From the NCBI RefSeq assembly GCF_900143535.1, contig NZ_FRFA01000003.1, positions 62,001 to 126,000 of the forward strand: a stretch of DNA of 64,000 nucleotides, given 5' to 3'. The DNA is from Tateyamaria sp. Alg231-49. GTDB taxonomy: Bacteria; Pseudomonadota; Alphaproteobacteria; Rhodobacterales; Rhodobacteraceae. This document shows, in pieces, positions 33,213 through 42,618 of the stretch (position 1 is the stretch's first letter; the number at the start of each line of letters is the position of its first letter). A program made the position numbers and the translations under genes. The notes beneath the pieces were generated by a model. It was not told the origin of the DNA, ran no database searches, and saw only the letters and a program-made list of their open reading frames with translations.

Positions 33213-34895
33213 ATGAAGCTCCTCGCTCAAACACGAATCCAATTACTAGCTGCTTACATAATCTTTGGTTTGTCAGTGGCGGGTTTAGCCTCGGTCGTTT
33301 ACCATAACACGCTTCATCGTGAGCTTCTCTCGCTACGTGAAGAAGGTTCTGTTCGTCTGAGTGAAGCGTCCAGCCGATTACGGCTGCAAGTAGACGGCTA
33401 TCGTGCTCTTGCTAACGTCATCGCAAAAGATGTGCAGGTGGTTGAGGCGCTTGAAAACCGACAATTCACCGAAGCAAAAAGGGTCCTAGAGACCTTTGAG
33501 GCCACATATGGTGCGTGGCGGATCGACTTAACGGATACTGACGGGCAGTTTTTGATCAACTCGGCAGGATATAACTCTGACCCGAAGTACCCGCGTGCTT
33601 TGCTGCGGGCAGCAGAAAACAACCGCTTGGGTTTTGGCCAGGCGCTCGAGGATGGAGAGCGGATCATAAGGCTCAGCCGGGGCGTCTTAGTGAAGGGTCA
33701 GCGGCCGAAGGGAATGATCGTTGTCAATGTCTCGCTTGCGGCACTGGAGTTCGAATGGCCTGTGTCGCCCGAAGCAATCGTTTTTTTTGACGTTGCAGAG
33801 ATTGTATTCTCGTCCAACCGCCCTGACCTGCTGTACTTGTCGCGCAGCGAAGATCCCGAGCTGGCCGCCTTCGACCTTGTTGCAATGTCACGCAGTCGGG
33901 CGCTGCAGCTCTGGCGGTTTCGACCTCCTGACGGCAGTCCGTTGGAGGTCATTAAGACGGAAAAGTTCATACCCCACCTTGAACTGACTGGGGTTATCTT
34001 TCTCGAAACCCGCGGTGCACGTGCCACAGCAAGCTTGGCCGCAATCCTCGTGCTTGCCGGTGCGGTCGTGTTGGGTTTGATCGGTACGGTAGCGTTGCAG
34101 CAGCGCCGACGTCGTATGCTGGAAGAGACGTATTCCTCTCAACTTGAGGACCGCGTTGAGGACCGCAGTCTTGAACTACGCGGCGCGCAGGACGCGTTGG
34201 TTGAAGCATCCAAGCTGGCGGCTTTGGGTCGATTATCGGCGGGCGTCAGTCACGAATTGAATCAGCCGCTCGCGGCGATCCTGAACTTTGCTGAAAACGG
34301 GCAAAAGTTTCTCGCGCGGAGCAAACCGGACCCGGCGGCTCAGAATTTTACGCTCATCTCGGATCAGGTTCGACGCATGATCCGGATCATCAGCAATCTG
34401 CGCACGTTTGCGCGTCAGGAAATCGCACCAACAGAACGCGTCGATTTTGGAGAAGTTGTTGCTTCGGCCCTTGATCTGATGTGCGAAGATATCAAAGCAG
34501 CCGGAGTGACATTACGCAACGACCTGCCGGATGCTCCCACGCCTGTTCTGGCCGGAAATATCCGTTTGCAGCAAGTCGTGTTGAACCTCCTGACAAACGC
34601 GCTCGACGCGATGGCATCATCTGAGCGGAAGGTATTGTCGTTGATACTCTACACCAACGAGAAAAACAGCGTTCTGACAGTGACTGACACTGGCCATGGC
34701 ATCGACGACCCGTCATCGGTGTTCGAACCGTTTTATACAACAAAAGACCTAGGCGCATCCAAAGGCCTTGGCATGGGGCTGGCCTTGTCACACGGGATCG
34801 TCATGCGGTTCGGAGGTACCCTTAACTGTTACAATCTGGACGACGGTGCAGAGTTTGAACTCGCCTTGCCGATCCTGAAGGAAGACAATGCTTAA
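33213..34895 (+). CDS. DctB-type sensor histidine kinase
   Basis: A 560-aa membrane kinase: transmembrane helix near residues 9-31, a periplasmic sensing domain with double-PAS-like features to about 268, a second helix around 271-295, then a coiled region and HisKA/HATPase domains. The phospho-acceptor is in GVSHELNQPLAAILNF (about residue 345); N-box VLNLLTNALDAM, G1 VTDTGHGID and the GLGMGLALSHGI G2 motif are clear. The ATG at 33213 is used; TTG 33204 is another option, and neither has a good ribosome binding site. It is divergent from TRAP system 1 and overlaps the regulator gene by eight bases. Confidence 0.92.
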   Translation: MKLLAQTRIQLLAAYIIFGLSVAGLASVVYHNTLHRELLSLREEGSVRLSEASSRLRLQVDGYRALANVIAKDVQVVEALENRQFTEAKRVLETFEATYGAWRIDLTDTDGQFLINSAGYNSDPKYPRALLRAAENNRLGFGQALEDGERIIRLSRGVLVKGQRPKGMIVVNVSLAALEFEWPVSPEAIVFFDVAEIVFSSNRPDLLYLSRSEDPELAAFDLVAMSRSRALQLWRFRPPDGSPLEVIKTEKFIPHLELTGVIFLETRGARATASLAAILVLAGAVVLGLIGTVALQQRRRRMLEETYSSQLEDRVEDRSLELRGAQDALVEASKLAALGRLSAGVSHELNQPLAAILNFAENGQKFLARSKPDPAAQNFTLISDQVRRMIRIISNLRTFARQEIAPTERVDFGEVVASALDLMCEDIKAAGVTLRNDLPDAPTPVLAGNIRLQQVVLNLLTNALDAMASSERKVLSLILYTNEKNSVLTVTDTGHGIDDPSSVFEPFYTTKDLGASKGLGMGLALSHGIVMRFGGTLNCYNLDDGAEFELALPILKEDNA

Positions 34896-35487
34896 GAAGG
34901 TGCTGATTATCGAGGATGACCCTGTGTTGCGAGCTTCCATTGAGCAGGCGTTGGAGCTAGCAGACCTCGAACCCATTCCAACCAACGGCTTCACACAAGC
35001 GCGGCGCTCGATCCGGTCAAACTTCCGCGGGGTGATCCTGTCAGACATTAAAATGCCCGACCACAACGGCTTCGATGTGCTGAATTTTACGCAAGCTCGT
35101 GATCCCAATCTGCCTGTTGTACTGTTGACTGGCCATTCCGACGTCTCCACTGCCATGCGAGCCGTGCGTTTCGGCGCTTATGAATACCTCGAGAAACCGT
35201 GCGATCCTCAGCGTTTGGCGGACGTGATGCGACGGGCACTAGAGCATCGTACGCTGGTGTTGGAGAACCGCGCGATGCTTGAAGAGTTTGATGAAGATCA
35301 TTTTGTTGCAGAAGGTGGCTCGCTGACCGAGCGCCTGGAAGCACATGAGAAAAAAATCATCGAACAGGCGCTGGTTTCGACAAATGGCAAGGTCGCCAAA
35401 GCTGCGGAACAGCTAGGTATACCGCGAAATACTCTTTACGACCGGATGACAAAGCTGAGAGTTGTTCCAAAGGCGTTCAAAAGATAG
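34888..35487 (+). CDS. Two-component response regulator, receiver plus Fis-type HTH, without AAA+ domain
   Basis: A 199-aa regulator. The receiver runs from residue 4 (VLIIEDDP), phospho-acceptor Asp53 in LSDIKMPDHNG, and conserved Thr/Lys further on (VVLLTGHSDV, YEYLEKP). The receiver sequence resembles DctD. The C-terminus is a Fis-like helix-turn-helix (GKVAKAAEQLGIPRNTLYDRM). The sigma-54 AAA+ domain that separates these parts in DctD is absent, leaving a linker of about 40 residues. So it probably acts with sigma-70 promoters, like RegA/ActR. It pairs with the kinase gene it overlaps and probably controls TRAP system 1. Confidence 0.9.
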   Translation: MLKKVLIIEDDPVLRASIEQALELADLEPIPTNGFTQARRSIRSNFRGVILSDIKMPDHNGFDVLNFTQARDPNLPVVLLTGHSDVSTAMRAVRFGAYEYLEKPCDPQRLADVMRRALEHRTLVLENRAMLEEFDEDHFVAEGGSLTERLEAHEKKIIEQALVSTNGKVAKAAEQLGIPRNTLYDRMTKLRVVPKAFKR

Positions 35488-35787
35488 ACGACAAACTTCT
35501 CCGGCTCCCGACCGATCCAAGACATGGAATTGGCATCTTTGTTCTGTGTGGATGGCTCCTGCAAAGCAAGACGTTTTTTGTTGTGGGAGTTTGGTCAGAA
35601 TCGGTCTTGTGTCCGTTCTGTTTGCGTGGTGCATCTGACCGCTGGCCCTGATGCGTTCCGCGGATCGAGTCCCAATCTGCAGAGCGGACGCGGGAGGTCC
35701 GGGACAAAGCACAGGGTGTCTGGATTGTTGGGCTGACCTTTGCCATCACTTCCTGCGTCTTGCTTTTTGGTTTATTTCCTCCTGTCG
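35488..35787. other. 300-bp gap between response regulator and IS remnant; no gene seen
   Basis: Open frames here on both strands have no start signals or family features. Possibly the downstream flank of the IS110-type element. I found no terminator with a clear T-run and no IS end. Confidence 0.4.
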
Positions 35788-36242
35788 TTAGGTTGCTCTG
35801 ATCCTGTATTCCGATGCTCGCGTGAGCACTGCCCAAATGATGCAGGCGATCTTGTTAGCCATGGCGACGGTCGCGAGCTTTGGAAACTTTCGCTCAAGAA
35901 TGTCGGAGAACCAGGGAACGAATTGATTGGGTCGTTGTTGGAACTGCTTGATCCGGGACGTCGCGCCGAGCACCATCAATCGGCCGATGTAGCGGTCTCT
36001 CATCTTCAAGTGCGCCCAAGCCGTTCCCTGCTCCCGCTCGATTGATTGAGCGGCGTGAGGCCAAGCGGGGCCGCGAAGCTGCGCCCGTTGGAGAACTGAT
36101 GCCCGTCTCCGATCGAGGCGACGGTGATCGGTCCGACGCCGGGGATCGTCCTGAGGCGGGCGCCGCCTACATCCGGTGAGGCTACGAAACCGCCCTGCTG
36201 CTCAAGCTGGTTTCTTCTGACGGTACCATCTGGATTAAGGAG
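35788..36242 (-). pseudogene. IS110-family transposase remnant, 5'-truncated and frameshifted
   Basis: Two minus-strand frames together read like the C-terminal half of an IS110/IS1328 transposase. The first (to 36006) has LRTIPGVGPITVASIGDGHQ, FSNGRSFAAPLGLTP and SSGSRERLGRT; the second (36009 down to 35788) continues with MRDRYIGRLMVLGATSRI and ERKFPKLATVAMANKIACI. The join is at an indel of about one base near 36006-36009. The N-terminal DEDD catalytic part is missing. No intact ends are visible, so the element is dead. Confidence 0.85.
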
Positions 36243-36362
36243 GCGGTCATCATCGGCAGGTGAGGTGCGACATTGGCGCACCTCGGTATGCAGCGGTATA
36301 CTGTAGACGAACATGTTCGCATCGGGTAACGAGGCCGCAGCTTAGACCCTCAGGAGGCTGCC

Positions 36363-38552
36363 ATGTCCGATATCATTTACACCAAAGTGGACGAAGCACC
36401 GGAACTCGCATCTGGATCCTTTCTTCCCATCATCCAAAAATTTGCAGCCGCGGCGGGCGTGTCCGTCGGTACCAAGGACATCAGCCTTGCAGGCCGCATC
36501 CTCGCCACGTTCCCGGAAAGCCTGACAGAGGCACAGCGTCAGTCCGACGACCTTGCCGAATTGGGGCAACTGGTGAAGACGCCTGAGGCAAACGTCATCA
36601 AACTACCGAACATCTCGGCCTCTGTCCCGCAACTGGTTGGCGCAATCACCGAATTGCAGTCGCAAGGCTTCGCCCTGCCCGACTACCCTGATGCCCCGGA
36701 AACGGCCGAAGAAAAGGCCATTCGGGCCAAGTACGACTCCATCAAAGGGTCGGCTGTGAACCCTGTCCTGCGCGAAGGCAACTCCGACCGCCGCGCGGCC
36801 AAGGCCGTGAAAAGCTTTGCCCAGAAAAACCCACACCGCATGGGCGACTGGTCGGCGGACAGCAAAACCAAAGTGTCCTCAATGGACGGCGGCGATTTCT
36901 TCTCCAACGAAGTTTCCGCAACGCTGCCTGCGGCGACGACAGCCAAGATCGTGCTGCAAACAGCGTCCGGCGAGACGGTGTTAAAGGACGGCATCGACTA
37001 TCCAGCAGGCACCGTCGTTGACGCGACATTCATGAGCGCTGCCGCGCTCAAGACCTTCCTCGCTGAGCAAATCGAAGAGACTAAGGCAGACGGAACCCTG
37101 TTCTCCCTGCACCTCAAGGCGACAATGATGAAAGTGTCCGACCCGATCCTGTTTGGGCACGCTGTCAAAGCCTTCCTTGCTCCGGTGTTCGAACAGCACG
37201 GGGCCGCAATGGACGACCTTGGCGTGAACCCGAACTCCGGTCTTGGCGATCTGCTGGCGCGTGTTGAAGGCAATGCCGACATCATGGCGGATATCGATGC
37301 CTGCATGGCCGCCCGCCCGCCGATGTACATGGTGGATTCCGACAAAGGGCTCACCAACCTGCATGTCTCGTCTGACGTTATCATCGACGCGTCGATGCCT
37401 GCGTTGATACGCGCAGGCGGCAAGGGCTGGGGCCCGGACGGGAAAGAGGCGGATGCCAACTGCGTCATCCCCGACAACTCCTATGCATCCGTTTATGACG
37501 AAACGATCAAGTTCTTCAAAGAGAACGGCAAGATGAACCCGGCCACGGCTGGAACCGTACAGAACATCGGTCTGATGGCACAAAAAGCCGAAGAGTACGG
37601 CTCGCATCCGACCACTTTCGAGATGCCAGAAGCAGGCACGGTCAAGATGATCCTCGCCGACGGCACTGTCTTGCATCAGCACGACGTCGAAGCAGGTGAC
37701 ATCTGGCGCTCGGCCTCAACCCGCAAGGCGCCGATTGAGGATTGGGTGAACCTCGCCATCGACCGCCAGCGCGCCGAAGGGTGCCGCGCGATCTTCTGGC
37801 TTGATGCGAACCGTGCACACGACTCGCAACTGATCGCCTATGTGAAACCCATCCTTGAGGCCAAGGGCGTCGCGGACAAGTTTGAAATCATGGCGCCACG
37901 CGAAGCGACACGCGCATCGTTCGAGACAATCACAAAGGGTGAAAATGCCATCGCGATCACTGGCAACGTGCTGCGCGACTACCTGACTGATCTGTTCCCC
38001 ATTCTGGAACTCGCGACGTCGGCCAAGATGCTGTCTATCGTCAAGTTGATGAATGGCGGCGGCCTGTTTGAAACTGGTGCAGGCGGGTCGGCTCCAAAGC
38101 ACGTTCAACAGTTGGTCGAACAAAACCACCTGCGCTGGGACAGTCTGGGCGAATTCTGCGCGCTGGGTGAAAGCCTCACCTTCTTGGCAGACACCAAGGG
38201 CAATGAAAAAGCGCGCGTATTGGGTGCTGCGGTCGATGCGGCCACTCAAGGCATTCTCGATCACGGCCGTTCACCCTCGCGCAAAGTGGGTGAGCCGGAC
38301 AATCGCGACAGCCACTATTGGTTCGCGCGCTACTGGGCAGAAGCCTTGGCTGCTCAAGGTGACGACGCTGAACTGGCCGCACATTTCGCGCCTATCGCCG
38401 AAGCCCTGCAATCAGGTGAAGAGGCGATCTTGTCCGAATTGGCCGCGGCCCAGGGCCCGGCGGCAGATTTGGGCGGATACTACCGCACCGATCCGGCAAA
38501 GACGGCAACGATCATGCGTCCGTCACCAACGCTGAACGCCATCATCGGGTAA
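36363..38552 (+). CDS. icd: NADP-dependent isocitrate dehydrogenase, monomeric type
   Basis: A 729-aa monomeric IDH, near the usual length of about 740. It oxidatively decarboxylates isocitrate to 2-oxoglutarate in the TCA cycle. The beginning [51 protein letters not shown] and [18 protein letters not shown] are typical of this form and are not found in the dimeric enzyme. The ATG at 36363 follows AGGAGG. It sits alone, with the IS remnant upstream and a strong terminator downstream. Confidence 0.97.
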   Translation: MSDIIYTKVDEAPELASGSFLPIIQKFAAAAGVSVGTKDISLAGRILATFPESLTEAQRQSDDLAELGQLVKTPEANVIKLPNISASVPQLVGAITELQSQGFALPDYPDAPETAEEKAIRAKYDSIKGSAVNPVLREGNSDRRAAKAVKSFAQKNPHRMGDWSADSKTKVSSMDGGDFFSNEVSATLPAATTAKIVLQTASGETVLKDGIDYPAGTVVDATFMSAAALKTFLAEQIEETKADGTLFSLHLKATMMKVSDPILFGHAVKAFLAPVFEQHGAAMDDLGVNPNSGLGDLLARVEGNADIMADIDACMAARPPMYMVDSDKGLTNLHVSSDVIIDASMPALIRAGGKGWGPDGKEADANCVIPDNSYASVYDETIKFFKENGKMNPATAGTVQNIGLMAQKAEEYGSHPTTFEMPEAGTVKMILADGTVLHQHDVEAGDIWRSASTRKAPIEDWVNLAIDRQRAEGCRAIFWLDANRAHDSQLIAYVKPILEAKGVADKFEIMAPREATRASFETITKGENAIAITGNVLRDYLTDLFPILELATSAKMLSIVKLMNGGGLFETGAGGSAPKHVQQLVEQNHLRWDSLGEFCALGESLTFLADTKGNEKARVLGAAVDAATQGILDHGRSPSRKVGEPDNRDSHYWFARYWAEALAAQGDDAELAAHFAPIAEALQSGEEAILSELAAAQGPAADLGGYYRTDPAKTATIMRPSPTLNAIIG

Positions 38553-38556
38553 ATGC

Positions 38557-38594
38557 AAAAGGGGCGCGGTCAATCAGTCCAGCGCCCCTTTTTT
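38557..38594 (+). terminator. Bidirectional intrinsic terminator between icd and matB
   Basis: AAAAGGGGCGC (38557-38567) and GCGCCCCTTTT (38582-38592) pair over 11 bp around a 14-nt loop, with Ts continuing to 38594. The gene for malonyl-CoA synthetase ends at 38599 on the other strand, so the A-run on the left arm also serves as a T-run for that direction. Confidence 0.9.
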
Positions 38595-38598
38595 CCAA

Positions 38599-40089
38599 TT
38601 AGCTGTAGGTTTCCCGCAGCACGTTCTTTTGCACTTTGCCCATTGTATTGCGCGGCAAGGCATCCATCACAATGTAACGTCTTGGATGTTTGAACCGGGC
38701 CAAGTGAGGCTCAACCTGGGTTGCGACATCCAAATCGTCAGAACTTGCGTCTTCCAGCACCACAGCCGCAAGAACGCTTTCACCAAAGTCCGGGTGAGCG
38801 ATGCCAAAGACGGCGCTTTCGACCACGCCATCGACATCGTTGATCACGTCCTCAATCTCTTTGGGGTAGATGTTGTAACCACCTGAGATGATAAGATCCT
38901 TTTGGCGACCGACAATGCTGATCCGCCCATCTTCAGAAGCGACACCCAGGTCGCCGGTGATAAAGAAACTGTTGTCACGTAACTCTTCGGCCGTCTTTTC
39001 AGGCATGTTCCAATAGCCTTGAAAAACGTTGTCACCGCGCACTTCGATCATCCCGACGTCGCCAGCCTGAACAGGCGCGCCATCATTGGTCAGCACCACT
39101 TCGGTACCCGGTAATGGGTAGCCTACCGTGCCTGCCACACGTTCACCCTCATAAGGGTTCGAAGTGATCATGTTCGTTTCGGTCATCCCATAACGCTCAA
39201 GGATACGATGGCCTGTACGCTGCTCAAAGGCCGTGTGCGTTTCTGCAAGCAATGGAGCAGAGCCGGAAATGAACAGTCGCATGTTTGCCACCTGATCGCG
39301 GGTGAGGCGGTCATCATCCAACAAGCGGGTGTAGAACGTCGGCACCCCCATGAGCAGCGTTGACTTGGGCAGTTCTTCAATCACTGCATCCACGTTGAAC
39401 GCCTGCATGAACCGCACCTGAGCGCCAGCCAATAGGGCGGTGTTCATGGCGACAAACAAGCCATGGGTGTGAAAGATGGGCAGTGCATGGATCAAACGGT
39501 CTTGATCAGTGATCTGCCACAGATCGGTCAGAGACACCGCGTTGGACAGCAGGTTCTTGTGGCTGAGCATCGCGCCTTTCGAACGCCCCGTAGTGCCCGA
39601 CGTATAAAGCAGCGCGGCCAGATCATCAGGACCGCGCGCCGCCGTCTCAAATGCCTTTGGATGATCATCCGCAGCACGGCTCAGTGTGCCTGTTCCATCT
39701 GCCGCCAACGTCATGACTCGGATGTCCGAACTTGCGCAAACATCGGTCATTTCGGTCAGGCTGGATGGATCACACACCACCAAAGACGGTGCGGCATCAT
39801 CAACAAAATAGCGTACTTCGCTTTGAGTGTAGGCCGTATTGAGCGGCAAATAGATCGCGCCCACCTGTACGGCAGCGCCATAGAGCGCAATCGCGTCTGC
39901 GCATTTTGGGGCCTGCACCACCACTCGGTCACCTGCTGCGACCCCAGCGCCGCTCAGCACGTGGGCCAATTGTGCAACCCGTCCAACAAAGTCGGCGTAA
40001 GACCAGCGCGACCCGTCATCAAGATCAAGGAATGGGGCCGGGTTGTTGGAATGTGGTGCAATCAATGCATCGTAAAGGGTGTTGGTCAC
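38599..40089 (-). CDS. matB: Malonyl-CoA synthetase
   Basis: A 496-aa AMP-forming acyl-CoA synthetase. Motifs: LLYTSGTTGRSKGAMLSH (P-loop A3), ERYGMTETNM (A5), FFITGDLGV (A8 precursor) and VGRQKDLIISGGYNIYPKE (A8 to A9). It ligates malonate to CoA using ATP. The gene starts with GTG at 40089 that overlaps the decarboxylase stop by four bases. With malonyl-CoA decarboxylase upstream and a GntR regulator before that, the arrangement equals the mat operon of rhizobia. Confidence 0.92.
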   Translation of the reverse strand: MTNTLYDALIAPHSNNPAPFLDLDDGSRWSYADFVGRVAQLAHVLSGAGVAAGDRVVVQAPKCADAIALYGAAVQVGAIYLPLNTAYTQSEVRYFVDDAAPSLVVCDPSSLTEMTDVCASSDIRVMTLAADGTGTLSRAADDHPKAFETAARGPDDLAALLYTSGTTGRSKGAMLSHKNLLSNAVSLTDLWQITDQDRLIHALPIFHTHGLFVAMNTALLAGAQVRFMQAFNVDAVIEELPKSTLLMGVPTFYTRLLDDDRLTRDQVANMRLFISGSAPLLAETHTAFEQRTGHRILERYGMTETNMITSNPYEGERVAGTVGYPLPGTEVVLTNDGAPVQAGDVGMIEVRGDNVFQGYWNMPEKTAEELRDNSFFITGDLGVASEDGRISIVGRQKDLIISGGYNIYPKEIEDVINDVDGVVESAVFGIAHPDFGESVLAAVVLEDASSDDLDVATQVEPHLARFKHPRRYIVMDALPRNTMGKVQKNVLRETYS

Positions 40090-41384
40090 GACGAAAGTTC
40101 CTTGGGTCTTGTTGTAAACGGTGCGGCAGCCATTGTGGTCACGGTCTTGGACGCTGCAACCCCGGCATTGAGGGCAAAGTTCTCGTGATTACGCTCGGTT
40201 TGAGAGAGGTCATAAAGATAGTTCACCATTGCCCCTCCCGACTGTGCCAAGCCCGCGTCTGAACTGTCTGCGCCAGCATGTATATCGTGGATTTCGGCCC
40301 CGTTGCCCAAATGAAACCGAGCGACAGGGTCGACGGGCAGGCCGTCTTCTCGCTTGGCATGGGTAAGATAGCGGGCGGCAAGAATCCGTACGTCTTCAGG
40401 CGGCGTGTCGCCTTCCAGCATAGCCTTGGCCACATCGGCGCAATCCGGGTCATCCAATTGGTTTTTCAGCCAGCGGGTCAGACCCGGAATGGGCGACAAA
40501 GTCACAAAATGGGTGAGTTGAGGAAACTCGAGCGCCAGTTCGGCGACGACCTGTTTGATCAGCAGGTTGCCGAAACTGATGCCAGCCAACCCTTTCTGGC
40601 AGTTTGAAATGGAGTAAAACACCGCGACTTTGGCCTCGTGCGCCTCTAGTGGTTCGCGGGTTTCAGACAGAACAGCATCGATTGAAGTGGGAATGTCCGC
40701 GCTCAGCGCAACTTCGACAAAGATGAGCGGCTCATCCGGCATGGCCGGGTGAAAGAAGGCAAAGCAACGGCGATCAGGCGGGTACAACCTACGGCGCAAG
40801 TCGTCCAAGTCGCTGATTTGATGCACGGCTTCGTAGGCGACGATTTTGTCGAGAATGCGGGCCGGGGTGTCCCAGTTGATTTGCTTAAGAACCAAAAACC
40901 CTCGATTGAACCAACTGCGCAGCAGATGAACAAAGTCCAGGTTCGTTCGCTCCAGATCGGGTGCGTTCTTGATCACCCGCAGCAGATCGGCCCGCATCCC
41001 CACAAGGTCGGCCGTCGCTCCCGGTGTTTGGTTTAGACGGCGCAGCAACTCTTGCCGTTTGGGTTCAGCCGCGCGTGACAGGTGTTTGAAAACTTCGGTG
41101 GTGGGCGCGTCGGCGTAGTGAAGAGCAAGGTTCGCCAAGGCCTGTGCGTCAATGTCCAGCGCATCATTCAGCATATGGAAAAAGGCGGCCTTACCCTCGT
41201 CCGTCAGCGCACGGTAGCGATCCAGAATACCACCAGCCAGTTTTTGCCCCGACACTTCGCCTTCCTCAGAAAGCAAAGCGCGACACAGCGCATAGATGTC
41301 GCGCGTGTCATCCGCCTTGAGAGACGCGGCACGTCGCTCAAACAATGTCGACAGAATATCGCCCAAGAACCTATTACGCTGCAC
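40086..41384 (-). CDS. matA: Malonyl-CoA decarboxylase
   Basis: A 432-aa malonyl-CoA decarboxylase. Family landmarks: FHMLNDALDID, LRSWFNRGFLVLKQINWDTP, IVAYEAVHQISDLDDLRRRL, RRCFAFFHPAMPDEPLIFVE and FSIS- type AVFYSISNCQKGLAGISFG. The catalytic Ser/His pair is in FHLGNGAEIHDIHAGADSS. It decarboxylates malonyl-CoA to acetyl-CoA. Start GTG at 41384 with GGGAG. It is linked to matB by an overlap, and preceded by the GntR-type gene. Confidence 0.93.
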   Translation of the reverse strand: MQRNRFLGDILSTLFERRAASLKADDTRDIYALCRALLSEEGEVSGQKLAGGILDRYRALTDEGKAAFFHMLNDALDIDAQALANLALHYADAPTTEVFKHLSRAAEPKRQELLRRLNQTPGATADLVGMRADLLRVIKNAPDLERTNLDFVHLLRSWFNRGFLVLKQINWDTPARILDKIVAYEAVHQISDLDDLRRRLYPPDRRCFAFFHPAMPDEPLIFVEVALSADIPTSIDAVLSETREPLEAHEAKVAVFYSISNCQKGLAGISFGNLLIKQVVAELALEFPQLTHFVTLSPIPGLTRWLKNQLDDPDCADVAKAMLEGDTPPEDVRILAARYLTHAKREDGLPVDPVARFHLGNGAEIHDIHAGADSSDAGLAQSGGAMVNYLYDLSQTERNHENFALNAGVAASKTVTTMAAAPFTTRPKELSS

Positions 41385-41448
41385 AGGCTGTCTCCCGCCT
41401 TTGTCCCAAAATCTTCAAGTGTCGGCGCATTCGCCTATCTCACGGAAA

Positions 41449-42120
41449 TCATAGCTCACTCAGCGGCACCGTCAGGTACTCGCCGGTCAGCCGATAATGG
41501 TTGATTAATGCACCTGACGCCTTGTCCGCGTCCCCGCGCACCGCAGCATCCAGGATCTCATCATGCTCGGCGCCCACGTCTCTCTTGCGGTAATCCGTAC
41601 CAGCCGCGGCAAGATAACGGTACCGGATGTTGAGATCGTAAAGCTGCCCACAATAGCGGATGAGGATCGGCGAATCTGCATTGCTCAGCAACGCCATATG
41701 AAAAGCCTTGTGCGCCGCCTCGAAGGTCGGGATATCGTTCTGGTCACTCGCCCGTTTCATCCGGTGATGCACCAGAACAAGCTGCTCTTCCCATTCGGAA
41801 TCTGCCCGTGCGATGGACTTGCGCAACGCCATATCCTCAAGCGCGCAGCGCAGACCGAGGATTTCCTGAAAGTTGGCGAGGTTGGCAGGTGCCGCGCGAA
41901 ACCCGCGCTGATCCAGACGTTCAACCAACATGTCCGACGTCAGCAAGCTAAGTGCCTCGCGCACTGGCGACGCACCAGTGTCCAGCATCGTGCGCAGTTG
42001 TTCAATCTTGAGCTTTTCGCCCGCCGCCAATTTGCCCGTAAGGATCATCTCGCGCAAAGAGACGTAGGCTGATCGTGTGGCCGAGCTTTCTTTGCCTTCA
42101 GCGTTTTGCATCACGTTCAT
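41449..42120 (-). CDS. GntR family (FadR/FCD) regulator, MatR-like
   Basis: A 223-aa GntR regulator. The winged helix is in AYVSLREMILTGKLAAG-, IEQLRTMLDTGASPVREALS and ERLDQRGFRAAP; the all-helical FCD effector domain follows (ILGLRCALEDMAL, HRFH-type FEAAHKAFHMALL, EHDEILDAAVRGD). The FCD metal ligands (Asp/His set) appear conserved. It lies directly upstream of the malonyl-CoA decarboxylase and matB genes, as MatR does in rhizobia. ATG at 42120 with AGGGAG. It might also control the divergent FAH/TRAP operon. Confidence 0.88.
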   Translation of the reverse strand: MNVMQNAEGKESSATRSAYVSLREMILTGKLAAGEKLKIEQLRTMLDTGASPVREALSLLTSDMLVERLDQRGFRAAPANLANFQEILGLRCALEDMALRKSIARADSEWEEQLVLVHHRMKRASDQNDIPTFEAAHKAFHMALLSNADSPILIRYCGQLYDLNIRYRYLAAAGTDYRKRDVGAEHDEILDAAVRGDADKASGALINHYRLTGEYLTVPLSEL

Positions 42121-42141
42121 GTGGCCGGCTCCCTTTGTTGT

Positions 42142-42525
42142 CTACGACAAGACGACGCTTTTGGTCGAAAGCCCCACGTTCAGCGAAACCGACCCTTCAT
42201 TAATCATCCAGCGACGCAGTGTGAACGTGCGTGCGCCACTTTGATGCATGGGGTCTGCCGCAGCCAGCGCGCGGGCGGCCTCAAGGCTGTCGGCCCTATA
42301 AATGATCAGGCCCATGCCTTGCATCTCTTCGCCCGTCTCGTCTGACATGGGTCCGGCAAATGCCAGCGCGCCCTTGGCCTCAAGCCCGGCTTGATACTCC
42401 AGATGCGCAGGCAATGCGGCCTTCACGTCCTCCGGGCCTTTGGCTGGAACGCTTTGCGCCACATAGAGCTCCAGCGCCAGCGCACCGCGCGCTTTGGCCT
42501 GTTGTTTATAGTCGGACCATTTCAT
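42142..42525 (-). CDS. YciI family protein
   Basis: A 127-aa protein with a ferredoxin-like alpha-beta YciI fold: LPAHLEYQAGLEAKGALAFAGP with the conserved His, then GMGLIIYRADSLEAARALAAADPMHQSG. Some YciI-like proteins are enzymes in aromatic breakdown, but for most no reaction is known. The first gene of the leftward operon and followed by the GntR gene (21-bp gap). ATG at 42525 with GGAG upstream. Confidence 0.82.
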   Translation of the reverse strand: MKWSDYKQQAKARGALALELYVAQSVPAKGPEDVKAALPAHLEYQAGLEAKGALAFAGPMSDETGEEMQGMGLIIYRADSLEAARALAAADPMHQSGARTFTLRRWMINEGSVSLNVGLSTKSVVLS

Positions 42526-42548
42526 CGCTGATTCTCCGCTGCGTCAAA

Positions 42549-42560
42549 AATATCGATATT
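42549..42560. promoter_or_regulatory. Palindrome in the divergent region, possible GntR operator
   Basis: AATATCGATATT is a perfect 12-bp palindrome midway between the starts of the yciI gene (42525) and FAH-type gene (42619). A TTGACA-like box follows at 42563-42568. A regulator site is likely because the region feeds two operons. No TTGTATACAA-type site is present. Confidence 0.4.
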
Positions 42561-42618
42561 CATTGACAATTGATGTGATTGTAGGCAAAAAAATCCAAAC
42601 TGACAAGGATGTGCTGCA

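Noticed and set aside
36981-37682. 233-codon minus-strand frame within icd
   Set aside because: Antisense shadow of monomeric icd with no start signal.
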